The notes below the pieces were generated by a model. It ran no database searches. It worked only from the letters and a program-made list of their open reading frames with translations, and was not told where the DNA came from. A program made the translations under genes and the position numbers. From Chitinispirillales bacterium ANBcel5 (GTDB taxonomy: Bacteria > Fibrobacterota > Chitinivibrionia > Chitinivibrionales > Chitinispirillaceae), in NCBI GenBank assembly GCA_029688955.1, contig JARUKZ010000001.1:62001-126000 (forward strand): a DNA stretch of 64,000 bases, written 5' to 3'. Positions 19,686 to 28,494 of the stretch are shown here, one piece after another. The stretch's first letter is position 1. Each line of letters starts with the position of its first letter.

Positions 19686-20003
19686 GCACCAAAATTAGCA
19701 CCCACTGCACCCAAATTGGTACCCACTGCACCCAAATTGGCACCCACTGCACCCAAATTGGCACCCACTGCACCCAAATTGGTACCCACTGCACCAAAAT
19801 TGGTACCCACTGCACCCAGATTGGTACCCACTGCACCCAGATTGGTACCCACTGCACCCAGATTGGTACCCACTGCACCCAGATTGGTACCCACTGCACC
19901 CAGATTGGTACCCACTGCATCCAGATTGGTACCCACTGCACCCAGATTGGTATCCACTGCACCCAGATTGGTATCCACTGCACCCAGATTGGTATCCACT
20001 GTG
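19683..20003. repeat. 21-bp tandem satellite, about 15 copies
   Basis: The unit ACTGCACCCAAATTGGTACC(C) repeats every 21 bp with few substitutions, directly abutting the 85-bp satellite, whose subunits it resembles. Since 21 is a multiple of 3 and the unit has no stops in several frames, long open frames appear on both strands: a minus-strand heptapeptide ladder (GTNLGAV) and a plus-strand PTAPKLV ladder. No RBS, signal or conserved flank supports any of these as a gene, so I annotate only the repeat. Confidence 0.9.
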
Positions 20004-20160
20004 GTCGACGACAATTGAAATTACTTATTATTGTTGGTGTAGCAGGTTGTTTGAGTGTTCAAGGATGGTTGAGTGGTGCACAAGTCATTCTATTCCAGTA
20101 GCTGTGGTTATGGCTTCCTTAAATATTTGTCCCATACGCTAAATACCAGATTGCTGGTGA

Positions 20161-20265
20161 AATCTGAAATTTATCAGCAAAGAAGAGCACCAAAGTGTTC
20201 GCGATGCAATTCAAAAAATGAAGGAGGAAATTAGGAAAAGGCAGGATCCAAGACTTGGGATGTGA
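20161..20265 (+). pseudogene. 3' remnant of the two-TM protein gene (copy 1)
   Basis: AATCTGAAATTTATCAGCAA through CTTGGGATGTGA matches the 3' end of the gene at 27393-27837 (coding for ISKEEHQSVREAL...). Only the last 34 codons remain and no start is present. It keeps the frame that is broken in the 28692 copy, so this C-terminal version is the intact ancestral one. Confidence 0.8.
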
Positions 20266-20988
20266 CTTACTGAACTTAGGCGTTTCGTAAGACATTTCGA
20301 CCCTATGACCGATAAACGATATTATCCTGCTTGCGACAGTGAGATAGTAGGTGCTAAACTAAGGGGAGAACATATAGGGTTGATGAAAATACTGTTGAGC
20401 ACTGCTGTCCAAATTAAGCGAATGCTAAAGCCACTTGCTCCACATTTAAATCAGCCTCCCGCTCTTGGGGAAACGGATTATTGATTTAGGCCCAAAGGTC
20501 AGGATGGGTGAATATATTCATTCTTAATAGTACTGTATAAAGTCGAGAGCGACCACCCACAGGTAGATTTCAGCTGCGGATACTTTAATATCAACATTGC
20601 AATTAATGCAGTCCGGATCTGAGTTATTTGTGGTTATAGAAAAGGAGATTTTATAACGCAGACCTGTGCTGAGGTCACCGAAGTAGAAGCCAAAGAGCGC
20701 ACGTTCTCCGTAGCAGACTACTGCGAAGGGTGAACAGAGGTAAACGCTTCACGTTTAGAAAAACCAGAATTCATTCAGTTGTGATTACGACATTATCCAA
20801 AGTAATTGCGGAGCGTTTACCCTCAACCCTCGTTTATTTTATCCTGTTTTGGACAAGAGTGATCACACAATTTAAAGTAAATGCAGCGGTTAGGGACTAA
20901 ACAACTGAATAACCTAACTGTGTTAAAGGATAAAACAATTGTTCCCTGTATCCCCAATTGTTACAGGAGAGATGAAACCTGTTTTCAT

Positions 20989-21017
20989 TTGACACTATAC
21001 CTCATATTATGTATATA
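20989..21017 (+). promoter_or_regulatory. Sigma-70-like promoter of the PAAR gene
   Basis: TTGACA at 20989-20994 is followed after 17 bp by TATATA at 21012-21017, 84 bp before the ATG. The second PAAR gene has the same arrangement (TTGACA-17-TACATA at 26869), which supports both. Confidence 0.6.
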
Positions 21018-21100
21018 TAAATAATACGCTATACTACTGTAATACCAAAAAAACATGTTTAGTAGAAAAGCAGTTTGAACCCTAAAAGGAACACATCATT

Positions 21101-22645
21101 ATGATGGCAGCCAGAATAACCGATATGACAGCCCACGGCGGTACAATTACCGGTCCGGGAGCACCCAATGTACTTATAGGAAAAATGGTGGCGGCTCGCA
21201 TGGGTGATATGCACATGTGCCCCATGGTGACTCCGGGGATGCCTCCTGTGCCCCATGTGGGAGGACCTATCGTTGGAGGATGCCCCACTGTACTTATCGG
21301 AAAGGCTCCGGCCGCCAGACAAGGGGATATGTGCGTCTGCGTCGGCCCCCCTTCAAGTATCGTTATCGGCTGTCCCACAGTTCTCATCGGCTCCGGTGGG
21401 GGAGGTGGTGGCGGGGGCGGCGGAGCGTCCGCGTCGCAGGCAAGCGCTGCCAAAGCACTTAAAGAGGGGAAAATAAAGCCCGTGGAGGGAACCGAAACCT
21501 TTCCCGTTGACATTCAGGCAGCGCTTGCACAGATGAATAAGTACTGCGCCCCTGAAGAGGTCGCGCAAAAGGTTAAAGAGATCGGGGAAGCGCTGGCCGC
21601 AGCCGGGGAGCAGCAAAAAACGGAACCGCTCACCATAAAAGATATCATCGAAATCCTAAAAGAAGTCGAAAAAGAAGAGGGTTACGAGGCCGCACGACAC
21701 TTTGCCTCACACCTCAATTATGGTAAACTCACCGACATCGCGAAAGCATTTATTTCCGGGGAAAACAGCGACCCCGATAACGACCCCAATCTTATGCCTA
21801 CCCGCTTTATGCTGCTCTATGGTATGGATGACAACAAAATAAAGGAGATGGATGATCACCCTGATAGCTTTGAGGGCGAAGAGCATAAAATCAACGTTAA
21901 AAACCTGAGGCGTGGACTAAAACTTCTTGGCTACGATATAGATGATGAAAATGGGCCCTTTGATGACAAGGTATGGGTGGCGCTTGTGCAGCATTTGGCC
22001 TCCCTACCGTTTCAGAAGAAGTTTGAGAATGTGCATACGGTTACAGAAGGTGATGACCTTGGAAGCATTGCAAAAGATTACGGCATAATTTCCTGGAAGT
22101 ATCTTTATGAAATCAATAAAGAGGTAATCGGAGATAACCCCGATCTGCTCTCTGTTGGTACGGAGCTTCAAATCCCGCAGTGGGATGATACTCAGGGGGA
22201 TGAGAAGATAAAAGCAAAGGGAGCCAAGCTGCATCACTATGTGAATGGATTGCGGTATCAGTATGTGTGGGTGCCGTTTAGTGTGAGTTTGTGTAATGGA
22301 AGTAGTGTTATTTACGAAGAGGTAAAGCCTCCGGAACAACATACAGGAATGTCAGAGGATAATAATGAGGATAATCATTATGTAGATACAGAGATGGAAA
22401 ACGGAGAAAGTACAGCTTTGCATACAAATGAACCACTTCACATTCCTGAGAATACAGAATATCTGATTAAAATGTTGAAAACCAATGAAGTTGTATGCAC
22501 TGGAATACTAAATAGCGCTACAGAAATAGCAACGCTACTACCACATACCTGTGATTTTCGTATAGGTGTTCATGGGATACCTTTAATGCTTGGTAATCAA
22601 CTTCACGTACATCCAGATGATTTAACTGAGAATTCAGAAGGTTAG
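21101..22645 (+). CDS. PAAR-domain spike protein with Gly linker, PG-binding-like and LysM domains
   Basis: This protein has 514 residues. Residues 1-98 form a PAAR domain (MAARITDMTAHGGTI, GAPNVLIG, ARMGDMHMCPM, GGCPTVLIG, ARQGDMCVC, GCPTVLIG); its His and Cys residues fit the zinc-bound tip that sharpens VgrG or contractile-injection spikes. A run of Gly at about 100-110 links to helical segments. A PG_binding_1-like stretch (NLRRGLKLLGYDIDDENGPF) follows at about 268-290, then a LysM domain (VHTVTEGDDLGSIAKDYG) at about 310-360, then a C-terminal tail. Base composition drops from GC-rich to AT-rich near 22230, suggesting a swapped C-terminus. RBS AAAAGGA. It is followed 6 nt later by the 961-residue protein. 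Confidence 0.88.
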   Translation: MMAARITDMTAHGGTITGPGAPNVLIGKMVAARMGDMHMCPMVTPGMPPVPHVGGPIVGGCPTVLIGKAPAARQGDMCVCVGPPSSIVIGCPTVLIGSGGGGGGGGGGASASQASAAKALKEGKIKPVEGTETFPVDIQAALAQMNKYCAPEEVAQKVKEIGEALAAAGEQQKTEPLTIKDIIEILKEVEKEEGYEAARHFASHLNYGKLTDIAKAFISGENSDPDNDPNLMPTRFMLLYGMDDNKIKEMDDHPDSFEGEEHKINVKNLRRGLKLLGYDIDDENGPFDDKVWVALVQHLASLPFQKKFENVHTVTEGDDLGSIAKDYGIISWKYLYEINKEVIGDNPDLLSVGTELQIPQWDDTQGDEKIKAKGAKLHHYVNGLRYQYVWVPFSVSLCNGSSVIYEEVKPPEQHTGMSEDNNEDNHYVDTEMENGESTALHTNEPLHIPENTEYLIKMLKTNEVVCTGILNSATEIATLLPHTCDFRIGVHGIPLMLGNQLHVHPDDLTENSEG

Positions 22646-22651
22646 GCTAAG

Positions 22652-25537
22652 ATGTCACATTTGAAAAAAGCAGCGCAAAATGCCCGTAACACGATCACTG
22701 AAATAGTAACAACTGCATCAGCTATTGTTGCAACGCCAGCCGATAAGCTTCAGCTCACAGTGATGGAACCCAATTATCAGGAACCCGGCAGATATAAGCG
22801 TGCAGCTCACAGGGCTTTTCTTGGGTATAAAAGAACTGGAAATGAATGGAGGTATGAAGGATTTTATGCGACGGATGAATCTGGTTTTCTTTATTATTGT
22901 AATACTCTAACAGCTGCTGGTCCATCAGGATTCCAGAACAACTATTTATTTGAAAAAGTAGGTGACCGGTATAAGTATCTTCACGATGTGCGGTTTAAAA
23001 TTGGTGAAAGATATCTTTTTATACCATTTGCTCTTCGATTACTCTTTTCAGAACCTCATAAATATGCAGATGAGAGACATGCAGAGAAAAGCAGAATAAA
23101 TAACAACTGGTTTTCCTACATTGGCAAAACACCGGATGATTGGCTTGCAAATACGCTCAAAAATGAGAGTGTAAATTTTGTTTCCTGGGACTGTAGCGAC
23201 AAGAGGCTTTATACCGGAACGACTCTGGTGGTTGGCGAATCAAATCTGCTATGCATGGTTCCAACCTTTTGTGAATATCTTGAAAAGCTATATTTATTAC
23301 TTAAATACTTCAATGATCTTCAGATTTTTCACGATAATATAGTCAGATATGATGAAACCAACGTGACACAGTTACGAACAGCTTCCAGTATTATAGAACT
23401 TGCAAGAAGTTATCCTCAAACACCTCAGAGTGAAATAAAAACCAATGGTTTGTCGATCGCTGCTTTTTTTGAATCTATTCGGGGTGAATCAAATTCAGAA
23501 ACTCTAGACAACAGACTCCAACAGACAGCTTATCTTCTCGCAGATTTTGCTTTGAAGATCGAAAAGAAATATATAACTGATACTAAGGTGAAGTCTCAGA
23601 GAGAAGAGCGGCTGAGAGGTTACAACGCCGGGATGAACAGTTGCTGTGAAGCGATACAGCAGATATTAACCAGCGATGTTTTTGGTAACTCTATTGACAT
23701 GTTAACAGAGTGTGTTAACTCGGAAGATACAGAACAGCAAAAGAATGATCTTGAAAACTTCTCTCCCGGCTTTACCTGGCTGCGGAATGGTATTGAAAGT
23801 AAAATTATAACGGAAGCATATATTGCGTTGTCCCGATGGCCCGACCATTTACGCAGTGAAGCATTTTATGAAATTCATGTCAAACCCTATGAAACAAGAC
23901 TTGCATATTCTCTTGATTTGAATGATCTAAAAATCCTAAAGACACTCTTTTGCAAAGATGAGCTTAAAGCTTCATACCCTTTTCTTGAACATTCAAAGAG
24001 TTTTGATGAGCTTATACATGAAACAAAGATCTGGTTTGCAGAAAAGCCACAACCCGGATCCACAGATGATGGTCTGATAAGAGCAGGTAAAAATGCGCTT
24101 GATGCTTTTGCAATGAGTCCGTTCAGGGGTGTTTTCGAATCTCTTGAAGTTATTCTTAATGCTTTTGTTTTCACAGGTGAAAACGATATTGATAATCTCA
24201 GGGAAAGTTGGGTGTTTGCGCGTAAGTTTCGCTCAAATCTTGCTCTCGGAAGAAAGTTTTCAGGCACACCTTCAAAACCCCCTTCTCCTAAAATTATTCA
24301 AAGGCAATTAGGTTTAGGACGAACCAAATCTGTGGAAAACTGGCTAAGAGGTCAGATAAATATAGATAGAAAATACCAGACACCGGGGCTTATGGAAGGA
24401 ATGCTTTCGGCTTACAGCATGTATTCTGCACTTGCGGGATTAAAGAAAATTGTGGATGAGGTACAAAGAGAAAACAGACAACCTACTTTTAAAGAGATCC
24501 GGAACGGTTTTGTTTGTGTGCAATCTTTCGGGGCAAGTGTTACTGGTTTGCTCGGTACAAGGCTCAATAGAATACCCTTTGGAGGTGTATTTGGAACAAC
24601 TTTTACAAACGTACTTGGTCCTCTTGCAAATATAAACAGTCTCTGGGATCATGCGATAAGCAGTATAAATGGTGTACGCAAGGACAATTATGAAGCTGCT
24701 GTTCTTGATGCGCTGAAGGGAGGGGTTACTGCCTTACAGTTGGCCGAATCACTTAGGGCTTCGTATGTGATGTTTCGGGTTTGGCAGCAACAGCAAATCA
24801 TACTAAAAAAAGCTACGCATGCCCTTGGGAGGAAGGTGAGCAGAAAGCTTGCAAAAGAGACGGCCAGGAGAGTTGTCGCAACGAAATTTGCATCCGCAAG
24901 TATATCGGCTGCGGGAGCTTTAGGCGGTATCAATGTAGCAATGTGGGTATATATACTTGTTAAGGCTGGTCAGGAATGGGTTCTTAATAGTTATAAGGAA
25001 CTATACAGGCCATTTGGAACGGTCGCTCAGATTATTGAACAGGTAAACGAATCTGTTACAAAAAATCAGAATTTCTCATTCTGTTTTTCTCCCAAATCAC
25101 CTCAGGACTATTCTGAAGATAAAAGATATACTCTCCGGAGGGAGAGATACGATTTTTCTGATATCAGAGGACGGACATTTGGGAACTTTCGTGAGTATGT
25201 GGGGGATGGAATAGAGTGGAGCAGTGCGGTAAGATTTTTAACCGGAAAGGGGCAGCACTCAGTATTTCCCTCTCTTGAGAGCATGGCTTCAATTATGAGA
25301 AACCTTGAAACTGAACCAGCTGCATGGGCATTGAGAGAAATGGGGGTATTACCTTTTGGGGCAATTGCTACTATTCTGGGGAAATCTAAAGATGAGTTGC
25401 ATGGTATATATGAAAATGGGATTTCTGAAGACCAGAGAGCTATTGCCGGACATTTAGATCCTAAACGAAAAGGTGAAAAGATAAATGAAAACGTCCATAA
25501 AGAAACATTAAAAAGTATTTTAGAGATAGAGATTTGA
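22652..25537 (+). CDS. 961-residue candidate effector linked to the PAAR protein
   Basis: I do not recognise a named family. The N-terminal part (about 35-200) is rich in aromatic residues and strands (e.g. RTGNEWRYEGFYATDESGFL). The middle is helical. The region from about 590 to 790 has several glycine/alanine-rich hydrophobic stretches, including FGGVFGTTFTNVLGPLANI and SASISAAGALGGINVAMWVY, the latter preceded by a Lys/Arg-rich helix. That pattern resembles membrane-inserting toxins. No signal peptide is present, as expected for cargo loaded on a spike. The ATG is 6 nt after the PAAR stop, with AGG at a good distance inside the overlap region, so translation is coupled. An LRR lipoprotein gene faces its 3' end, 13 nt away. 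The effector role is inferred from context. Confidence 0.6.
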   Translation: MSHLKKAAQNARNTITEIVTTASAIVATPADKLQLTVMEPNYQEPGRYKRAAHRAFLGYKRTGNEWRYEGFYATDESGFLYYCNTLTAAGPSGFQNNYLFEKVGDRYKYLHDVRFKIGERYLFIPFALRLLFSEPHKYADERHAEKSRINNNWFSYIGKTPDDWLANTLKNESVNFVSWDCSDKRLYTGTTLVVGESNLLCMVPTFCEYLEKLYLLLKYFNDLQIFHDNIVRYDETNVTQLRTASSIIELARSYPQTPQSEIKTNGLSIAAFFESIRGESNSETLDNRLQQTAYLLADFALKIEKKYITDTKVKSQREERLRGYNAGMNSCCEAIQQILTSDVFGNSIDMLTECVNSEDTEQQKNDLENFSPGFTWLRNGIESKIITEAYIALSRWPDHLRSEAFYEIHVKPYETRLAYSLDLNDLKILKTLFCKDELKASYPFLEHSKSFDELIHETKIWFAEKPQPGSTDDGLIRAGKNALDAFAMSPFRGVFESLEVILNAFVFTGENDIDNLRESWVFARKFRSNLALGRKFSGTPSKPPSPKIIQRQLGLGRTKSVENWLRGQINIDRKYQTPGLMEGMLSAYSMYSALAGLKKIVDEVQRENRQPTFKEIRNGFVCVQSFGASVTGLLGTRLNRIPFGGVFGTTFTNVLGPLANINSLWDHAISSINGVRKDNYEAAVLDALKGGVTALQLAESLRASYVMFRVWQQQQIILKKATHALGRKVSRKLAKETARRVVATKFASASISAAGALGGINVAMWVYILVKAGQEWVLNSYKELYRPFGTVAQIIEQVNESVTKNQNFSFCFSPKSPQDYSEDKRYTLRRERYDFSDIRGRTFGNFREYVGDGIEWSSAVRFLTGKGQHSVFPSLESMASIMRNLETEPAAWALREMGVLPFGAIATILGKSKDELHGIYENGISEDQRAIAGHLDPKRKGEKINENVHKETLKSILEIEI

Positions 25538-25550
25538 CCACCACAGCGTT

Positions 25551-26576
25551 TTAATACACAAAAGTTTCGAATTGTTTCTGTAACAAACATGATGGTAAGT
25601 TATCAAAAGGATTGTCCTGAACACGTAGCACTACCAAATTCGGCATGTTACATAAATCTGCAGGGATTCGGGAGATATCATTTTCTGCAATATTCAATCC
25701 TGCTAAAGTAGTAAGTTCAGTAATGAAAGGAGGTAATGAATTTAGACGGTTGTTTGCTAAACCTAACCCTTCCAGTTTGGTCAGATCAATGATAGAAGGT
25801 GGGACAGCAGGGATTTGGTTATCATCAACACCAATAAAACGTACATTTGGGATTGTAGTTATACCTTCTGGAAATTTTGTTAACTCATTTTCAACTAATG
25901 ATATCTCATTCAGCTTTGTCATCCTACTCATATCCACAGGCAAACTCTCGATTCTATTTCTGTGAGCAGGTAATTTTTTCAACCTGCTCATATTTCCTAT
26001 ACCTTCGGGTAGTGCTATAAGCCGGTTATCATTTAATGTCAAAGTTTCAATCAGCTCACAATCTCCAATGGATTGGGGCAGTTTTTCAAGCTGATTGAAT
26101 GCAAGCCGTAAATCACGCAGGTTTTTTAAATCCCCCATATTTTCGGGCAGGTTTTTTAACTCGTTCATTTCCAGGTTCATCTCTTCAAGTTTTACAAGGT
26201 TGCAGATCTCATCAGGAAGGGATGTTAAGTTGTTTTCCTCAAAATTAAGGTTTTTTAAATTAACAAGATTGCCAATCTGAGCCGGTATAGAACGAAGGTT
26301 ACCTTTGCCTGCCGATAATGCATCAAGATATACAAGCTTACCTACAGATGGAGGGAGTGTATCAATTTTTATACGTTGTAGATAGAGACCACGTATCGTT
26401 TTTCCACTAAAGCTTGCAACATCTTCAACTGTTCTTGTTGCATTATTCAGATCCAGTATCTCCTGAACAATCTGTTTTTGCTCATTCAGGGATATACTGT
26501 TGCTGCAACCGATACTTGTAAAACTTACTATGAGAAGAATCGAGCATAGTAAAACACTGCTATATCTACTTTTCAT
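25551..26576 (-). CDS. Leucine-rich-repeat lipoprotein, possible effector-immunity partner
   Basis: This 341-residue lipoprotein has the lipobox SIGC (Cys24) behind a hydrophobic signal. About ten LRRs of 23 residues follow, with the pattern LxxLxLxxNxLxxLPxxIGxL (e.g. NLRDLRLAFNQLEKLPQSIG). A short N-terminal cap (NEQKQIVQEILDLNN) is shared with the second LRR lipoprotein at 28.0-28.7 kb. It lies tail-to-tail with the candidate effector, on the opposite strand. LRR solenoids bind proteins, so a periplasmic or outer-membrane immunity or adaptor function is plausible but not shown. The 26577-26977 upstream gap holds no convincing promoter. Confidence 0.75.
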   Translation of the reverse strand: MKSRYSSVLLCSILLIVSFTSIGCSNSISLNEQKQIVQEILDLNNATRTVEDVASFSGKTIRGLYLQRIKIDTLPPSVGKLVYLDALSAGKGNLRSIPAQIGNLVNLKNLNFEENNLTSLPDEICNLVKLEEMNLEMNELKNLPENMGDLKNLRDLRLAFNQLEKLPQSIGDCELIETLTLNDNRLIALPEGIGNMSRLKKLPAHRNRIESLPVDMSRMTKLNEISLVENELTKFPEGITTIPNVRFIGVDDNQIPAVPPSIIDLTKLEGLGLANNRLNSLPPFITELTTLAGLNIAENDISRIPADLCNMPNLVVLRVQDNPFDNLPSCLLQKQFETFVY

Positions 26577-26699
26577 GGTTCTTTTTCCCGTGCTGATTGT
26601 GCTGGTTTATCACATTAATATTTAAAATAATAAACTCCAGGTAGCAAATGCGTGATTACAGAATGTTGCTTGGTATTAGCTGATTTTTTTTAAGCCTGC

Positions 26700-26740
26700 A
26701 GACACCGCCAAAGCACTAAAAGAAGGCTAAATCAAATAAA
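26700..26740 (+). pseudogene. Tiny remnant of a PAAR linker
   Basis: ACCGCCAAAGCACTAAAAGA followed by AGGCTAAATCAAATAA matches the conserved linker after the poly-Gly tract of the PAAR genes (AAKALKEGKIK), now with a stop. It is a trace of a further PAAR copy. The rest of the gap 26577-26977 holds low-complexity words (TTCGTGCTTTTCGTGGC) and the promoter of the next PAAR gene. Confidence 0.5.
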
Positions 26741-26868
26741 CACCCCACGTTACCTGTTCCTCTTCTTTAATTTCGTGTCCTTTTTCGTGCTTTTCGTGGC
26801 AAATTTCCCACCTCTTCACCCTCTTCTACAGCATTTACCTCTTTTTTTCCTGTAAACATCATTTCGCC

Positions 26869-26897
26869 TTGACACTGAGCTTTGTATAACTTACATA
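26869..26897 (+). promoter_or_regulatory. Sigma-70-like promoter of the truncated PAAR gene
   Basis: TTGACA at 26869-26874, a 17-bp spacer and TACATA at 26892-26897 lie 81 bp before the ATG, matching the arrangement before the first PAAR gene. Confidence 0.55.
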
Positions 26898-26977
26898 CCT
26901 GTTATACAACGCACTATAGTATAGAAACCGAACAACATTTTTTGTATTAAAACAGCATAAAAAAGGAACAGACCATT

Positions 26978-27400
26978 ATGATGGCAGCCAGAATAACCGA
27001 TATGACAGCCCACGGCGGTACAATTACCGGTCCGGGAGCACCCAATGTACTTATAGGAAAAATGGTGGCGGCTCGCATGGGTGATATGCACATGTGCCCC
27101 ATGGTGACTCCGGGGATGCCTCCCATTCCTCACGTAGGGGGACCTATCGTCGGGGGGTGCCCCACTGTCCTTATCGGTTCAGGGGGAGGCGGTGGTGGTG
27201 GCGGCGGTGGTACGTCAGCCTCGCAGGCAAGCGCTGCCAAAGCACTTAAAGAGGGGAAAATAAAGCCCGTGGAGGGGACCGAAACCTTACTTCTTTGCTC
27301 TTCATACAACGCATCTCTCTTTCCCTTACACCCAATAACCAGCAAACTCAACAAGCAGAATAGTAAAACTTTTTTCATAGGAGTTCCTTTTTATGTCTGA
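26978..27400 (+). pseudogene. Truncated second PAAR gene with a chimeric end
   Basis: The first 147 bp are identical to the PAAR gene at 21101. The second PAAR half (KAPAARQGDMCVC to SSIVIG) is missing, exactly between two GCPTVLIG repeats, which points to a recombination deletion. The Gly linker and AAKALKEGKIKPVEGTET are kept. At about 27287 the sequence switches into a block found also at 28586, read antisense to a lipoprotein signal peptide, and the frame ends in about 37 foreign residues. The remaining 140-residue product could still be made, with RBS AAAAAGGAAC upstream, but it lacks half the PAAR fold and any LysM. Confidence 0.8.
27289..27378 (-). pseudogene. 5' fragment of an LRR lipoprotein gene (copy 1)
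   Basis: On the minus strand from ATG 27378 this encodes KKVLLFCLLSLLVIGCKGK and continues DALYEEQRS, the same signal, lipobox and first residues as the gene at 28676. Homology stops at 27289, where the PAAR stub begins; beyond it the frame reads into antisense PAAR linker. Only the lipoprotein signal and cap survive. Confidence 0.8.
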
Positions 27401-27837
27401 AGAATGGTTAGAGTTCAAAGTAAAACCTTTTTACGTTATAAGTACCGACCTGTCGGTACTTCTTTTTGCGATATGGTCTGTAATGCAGCTTACAAGGTTG
27501 CTACAAACAGGTCAGGATGCTTACTCTGGTATCCGGCCTCTTTGCAACAGTTGCAAGTGTAATAGCGACTTTAAGGTACCGTAAACATCCTGCATTAACC
27601 ATAACACCTACATCCGTTTCGGTTATCGCCTCCCGCCTCCCTATAGAGGAAATCGATTATATCGAGCTTGATCACCCTAAAAAAATAGTTTTTTGGATCA
27701 AAGATGGTGAGTATGAATACAAAAAAAAGCTGAATCTGAAATTTATCAGCAAAGAAGAGCACCAAAGTGTTCGCGAGGCACTTCAAAAAATAAAGGAGGA
27801 AATTAGGAAAAGGTGGAATGGCGGACTTGGGATGTGA
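27393..27837 (+). pseudogene. Two-TM protein gene, copy 2, frameshifted by an 8-bp deletion
   Basis: This is a near-identical copy of 28692-29099. The words GGTCAGGATGCTTACTC replace GGTCACGATATAAATCTGCTTACTC, a loss of 8 nt that breaks the frame after about 43 codons; the second half is open from 27517. The joined product would have two TM helices (LLFAIWSVMQLTRL and LTLVSGLFATVASVIATL). A soluble beta-rich tail with SRLPIEEIDYIELDHPKK looks like a bacterial PH-type domain, and a final helix (EEHQSVREALQKIKEEI) is intact only here and in copy 1. The function is unknown; the position beside LRR lipoproteins suggests a membrane immunity protein. Confidence 0.75.
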
Positions 27838-27976
27838 CTTAGTGAACTTAGGTGCGGGAGTTGTTTATCAAAGAGCATGCAACTGTACATTCATCGTTTT
27901 GGAGCAAAATGATAAATTGTACATAAAAGATGTTGCACCACGGGAACAGCCATTAGCAGAAGACTTTTTTGGTTAA
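27818..27976 (+). CDS. Possible 52-residue protein
   Basis: An ATG at 27818, with AAAAGGTGG just upstream, opens 52 codons overlapping the end of the previous frame: MADLGCDLVNLGAGVVYQRA, then CNCTFIVLEQNDKLYIKDVA and a short tail. The alternation of hydrophobic and charged residues looks like real protein, perhaps the end of a larger lost gene. The matching place behind the 28692 copy reads PDLGCDLVLRGATQD and stops early, so the frame is only partly shared. Confidence 0.3.
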   Translation: MADLGCDLVNLGAGVVYQRACNCTFIVLEQNDKLYIKDVAPREQPLAEDFFG

Positions 27977-28020
27977 TTTGATGGTAAAATACATATCTTA
28001 AGCCATTAGAAATTGTATGA

Positions 28021-28494
28021 TCAATCTTGAACAAAATCATCAACCAGGTAATTTTTACCCAGATTAGGCATTTCAGAAAGAACGTTTGGAATGGTTACGA
28101 ATTCATTACCAACAAGGTTTAAATACCTTATATTCTCAAGATGTTTCATGGATTTGGGTAAATCGCTCAAATTATTACCTGCTATCCACAATTGTTTAAG
28201 GGATACAAGGTCACCGATGTCATCTGGCAGTGCTGTTAACCTGTTCTCCCCGACATCCAAAACTTTCAGTCTTTTCATCTTACTAATAGGTTTAGGCAAA
28301 CTTGTTATAAGATTTCCTGTAAGATTCAGTTTTTCCAGGTTCTCCAGCTTTTCAATTTCTTCGGGCAGCTCTTCAATTTTGTTTCCGGACAGATCGAGTT
28401 CGACAAGTCCTGTTAGAAGGCCAATTTCCGGTGGAATGGTGGTGATATCTAAATTGCTAAGATCTAATTTCACTAGTTTGCGGTCGAAAATCAA
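28021..28494 (-). CDS. LRR lipoprotein, LRR part (gene split by a frameshift)
   Basis: This part has 157 residues from TTG 28494 and is an LRR solenoid of about six 23-residue repeats (LVELDLSGNKIEELPEEIEK, LKVLDVGENRLTALPDDIGD). It lacks its own secretion signal. The preceding frame (28491-28676) supplies exactly that; adding one T to the run of five at the junction would fuse them into one lipoprotein of about 219 residues, parallel to the LRR lipoprotein at 25551. The gene is either a recent pseudogene, a phase-variable homopolymer, or translated by re-initiation at the overlapping TTGA. Confidence 0.65.
   Translation of the reverse strand: MIFDRKLVKLDLSNLDITTIPPEIGLLTGLVELDLSGNKIEELPEEIEKLENLEKLNLTGNLITSLPKPISKMKRLKVLDVGENRLTALPDDIGDLVSLKQLWIAGNNLSDLPKSMKHLENIRYLNLVGNEFVTIPNVLSEMPNLGKNYLVDDFVQD

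Larger units (their letters stand above)
20010..21080. other. 1.1-kb intergenic stretch with gene-tail debris
   Basis: Apart from the remnant at 20161-20265, the part 20299-20365 (GACCGATAAACGATATTAT ... GCTAAACTAAGG) matches 29162-29228, the flank behind the third copy of the two-TM gene. A short frame at 20015 (LKLLIIVGVAGCLSVQGW) looks like a signal-peptide start but stops after about 28 codons. Near 20650 the words CCTGTGCTGAGGTCACCGAAG resemble a fragment of R3. The remainder to 20980 holds nothing I can name. Confidence 0.6.

Noticed and set aside
19217-20003. CRISPR array
   Set aside because: Repeats are directly contiguous with no unique spacers, and no cas genes are nearby.
19534-20018. 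Long open frames on both strands through the 21-bp repeats (heptapeptide ladders)
   Set aside because: They arise because a stop-free 21-bp unit is open in several frames. None has an RBS, signal peptide or conserved flank, and the 85-bp part next to it is out of frame.
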